Part shown: piece by piece, positions 62,996-64,000 of the stretch
Position numbering within the stretch: the stretch's first letter is position 1
Layout: each line of letters opens with the position of its first letter
Source: Martelella lutilitoris
Lineage (GTDB): Bacteria; Pseudomonadota; Alphaproteobacteria; Rhizobiales; Rhizobiaceae
DNA length: 64,000 nucleotides
Direction of reading: 5' to 3'
Assembly (NCBI RefSeq): GCF_016598595.1
Contig: NZ_CP066787.1
Location: 102,349 to 166,348, forward strand
Made by a program: the position numbers and the translations under genes
Notes under the pieces: model-generated
Databases searched by the model: none
Told to the model about the DNA's origin: nothing
Seen by the model: the letters and a program-made list of their open reading frames with translations, nothing else

Positions 62996-63554
62996 CGGAT
63001 ATCTCCAGCCTCACGCTACGGGGAAGGCAGGCGCACCAATCTCCCGCCGTCAGGATGAGGTCGACGCCGAGCGGATAGGCAGCGTTGTTGCACGTCCATT
63101 GCGCGAGAAACGTCGCCGGCAGGCCAAGGGGGGCGAGGGTCCGACCCCCGGGTCCGATTCCCGGCCCCGAAAGGTTGAGCGCCGGACCGCCCGAAAGGCC
63201 CGTGACCTCCGCAATGACCGTGGCGGAAAGATGCGGGTCGGCCGGGCTTCCCTTCGGAAAGATATCGATCCGATCCAGCATCTCGCCACGACAGAGGGCA
63301 AAGGTGCAGGACTTTCTATCCACCATCGGCCACCGCGCCGCGATTGCGCGATCCCGAATATCCACGAAGCTTTCGTCGATCCAGAGCGGTGTCGTAGTGT
63401 CGGCCAATGTTGACAGAACGACCGCGTGCGCCGCCTTGCCTTCAGCAAGGACCACGACTTTGCCGGGGTAGGAGAAGGCTTCCAGAAGCCGACGGAATAC
63501 GCGCTGGTCCTCGTGGATACGATCCGTGCCACGCCGGTCGATCTCGATTTTCAC
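62979..63554 (-). CDS. phnH: C-P lyase core subunit PhnH
   Basis: 191 residues from GTG at 63554, overlapping the phnG stop (GTGA). Family text FRRLLEAFSYPGKVV, TLWIDESF-type segment and GPGIGPGGRTLAPLGL are present. Structural partner of PhnGIJ. Confidence 0.93.
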   Translation of the reverse strand: MKIEIDRRGTDRIHEDQRVFRRLLEAFSYPGKVVVLAEGKAAHAVVLSTLADTTTPLWIDESFVDIRDRAIAARWPMVDRKSCTFALCRGEMLDRIDIFPKGSPADPHLSATVIAEVTGLSGGPALNLSGPGIGPGGRTLAPLGLPATFLAQWTCNNAAYPLGVDLILTAGDWCACLPRSVRLEISDVRSR

Positions 63555-64000
63555 GGTGCACTTCCTTGTCTCGTCGCGGTGAAGAAATGCGCCGCCGTCT
63601 TCTGCGCCTCCTCGGCCTTGCGGCATCGCCGCGCCATGATGGCGTCTTCGGCCGGCTGCAGCAGCTCCAATGCGAGCAGGGCGTGCGACTGCGGATCCTG
63701 CAGCAGCGCGTCGAAGAAGGCGGCGAGTTCAGCCCGCTCCGGATCGCGGCCGAGCACCACGGCATAACCGCGCCGACCGTCGATCTCCACGATGCAGCGC
63801 GTCATGGTCGCCTCGCCGAGATGGAAGGGCGTTCCCGTCACGGGCGCTTTCGCACACAACTGAAGAAGGCCGACCTCCGGTCCGACAAACCGGCGCGCCG
63901 CATGGCGCTGCCGGCTGCCGTCGAAGGCCGATCTCAAGAGGTCGATAGGGGCGCGGGCAAGCACCCCCATCCATTCACGACGCCCGCCCTCGGTGGAACA
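63551..64000 (-). CDS. phnG: C-P lyase core subunit PhnG, 5' end outside window
   Basis: At least 149 residues; the frame is open to the window edge (GGRREWMGVLARAPIDLL at the left end of the protein). Conserved GTPFHLGEATMTRCIVE and GYAVVLGRD are present. The internal ATG at 63970 is unlikely to be the true start because EW before it is typical of the family. Any promoter and phnF-like regulator lie beyond the window. Confidence 0.9.
   Translation of the reverse strand, partial: CSTEGGRREWMGVLARAPIDLLRSAFDGSRQRHAARRFVGPEVGLLQLCAKAPVTGTPFHLGEATMTRCIVEIDGRRGYAVVLGRDPERAELAAFFDALLQDPQSHALLALELLQPAEDAIMARRCRKAEEAQKTAAHFFTATRQGSAP

Overview
The window looks like an accessory region of an alphaproteobacterium, most probably a Rhodobacteraceae-type organism. 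The support is high GC, tightly overlapping operons, a CcmFGHI cytochrome c maturation set, a phnGHIJKL C-P lyase operon, and protein families common in that group. Copper handling dominates the first two thirds. The last third is a mosaic of insertion sequences with stress, transport and envelope genes, ending in the phosphonate operon. No rRNA, tRNA, CRISPR array or replication gene is visible.

Region 1-35286 is a copper and periplasmic redox island. It holds two Cu+ P-type ATPases (1-1724, cut by the window start, and 29752-32106), a CopZ-like chaperone, a multicopper oxidase, three c-type cytochromes plus a frameshifted cytochrome c', two DsbA-like proteins, an ScsB/DsbD-type reductase, an L,D-transpeptidase, a CDF transporter, ccmFGHI, a beta-propeller protein, a two-component system, a Met-rich EF-hand protein, DUF302 and DUF2933 proteins, a second Lgt and two isoprenylcysteine-methyltransferase-like membrane proteins. 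Seven promoters share a TTGACC (once TTGACG) -35, a downstream TTCC half-site and a 19-bp spacer, the layout used by MerR-family metal activators such as CueR. They sit before copA, copZ, the 7728-2148 operon, the 7906-14048 operon, ccmF, the 23543 operon and the second copA. No CueR/MerR regulator gene lies in the window, so the regulator must be encoded elsewhere. My inference is a copper-induced programme that makes exporters together with an oxidase/cytochrome/thiol-redox set and the machinery that matures the cytochromes.

Region 35345-46842 is a mobile-element cluster around a second copper locus. An IS21 element has its istA split by an IS110 element. Then come a small secreted protein, a Met-rich multicopper oxidase and a BNR-type propeller protein. 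A compact TniA/TniB transposon follows, flanked by a C-terminal YtkA-like remnant and a truncated EamA transporter, then a membrane-protein remnant and IS3 debris.

Region 46843-59169 is bounded by two IS6-family copies with identical predicted transposases in inverted orientation. Between them lie two small proteins, a tandem universal stress protein, an excisionase-type HTH protein coupled to a Kef-type cation/proton antiporter, an IS5-family element, and a tight six-gene minus-strand group (LuxR regulator, membrane protein, von Willebrand A protein with tandem repeats, SH3/DUF3828-like protein, two secreted proteins) whose function I do not recognise. An IS630 remnant follows. The window closes with phnL to phnG, the core carbon-phosphorus lyase genes, running off the right edge.
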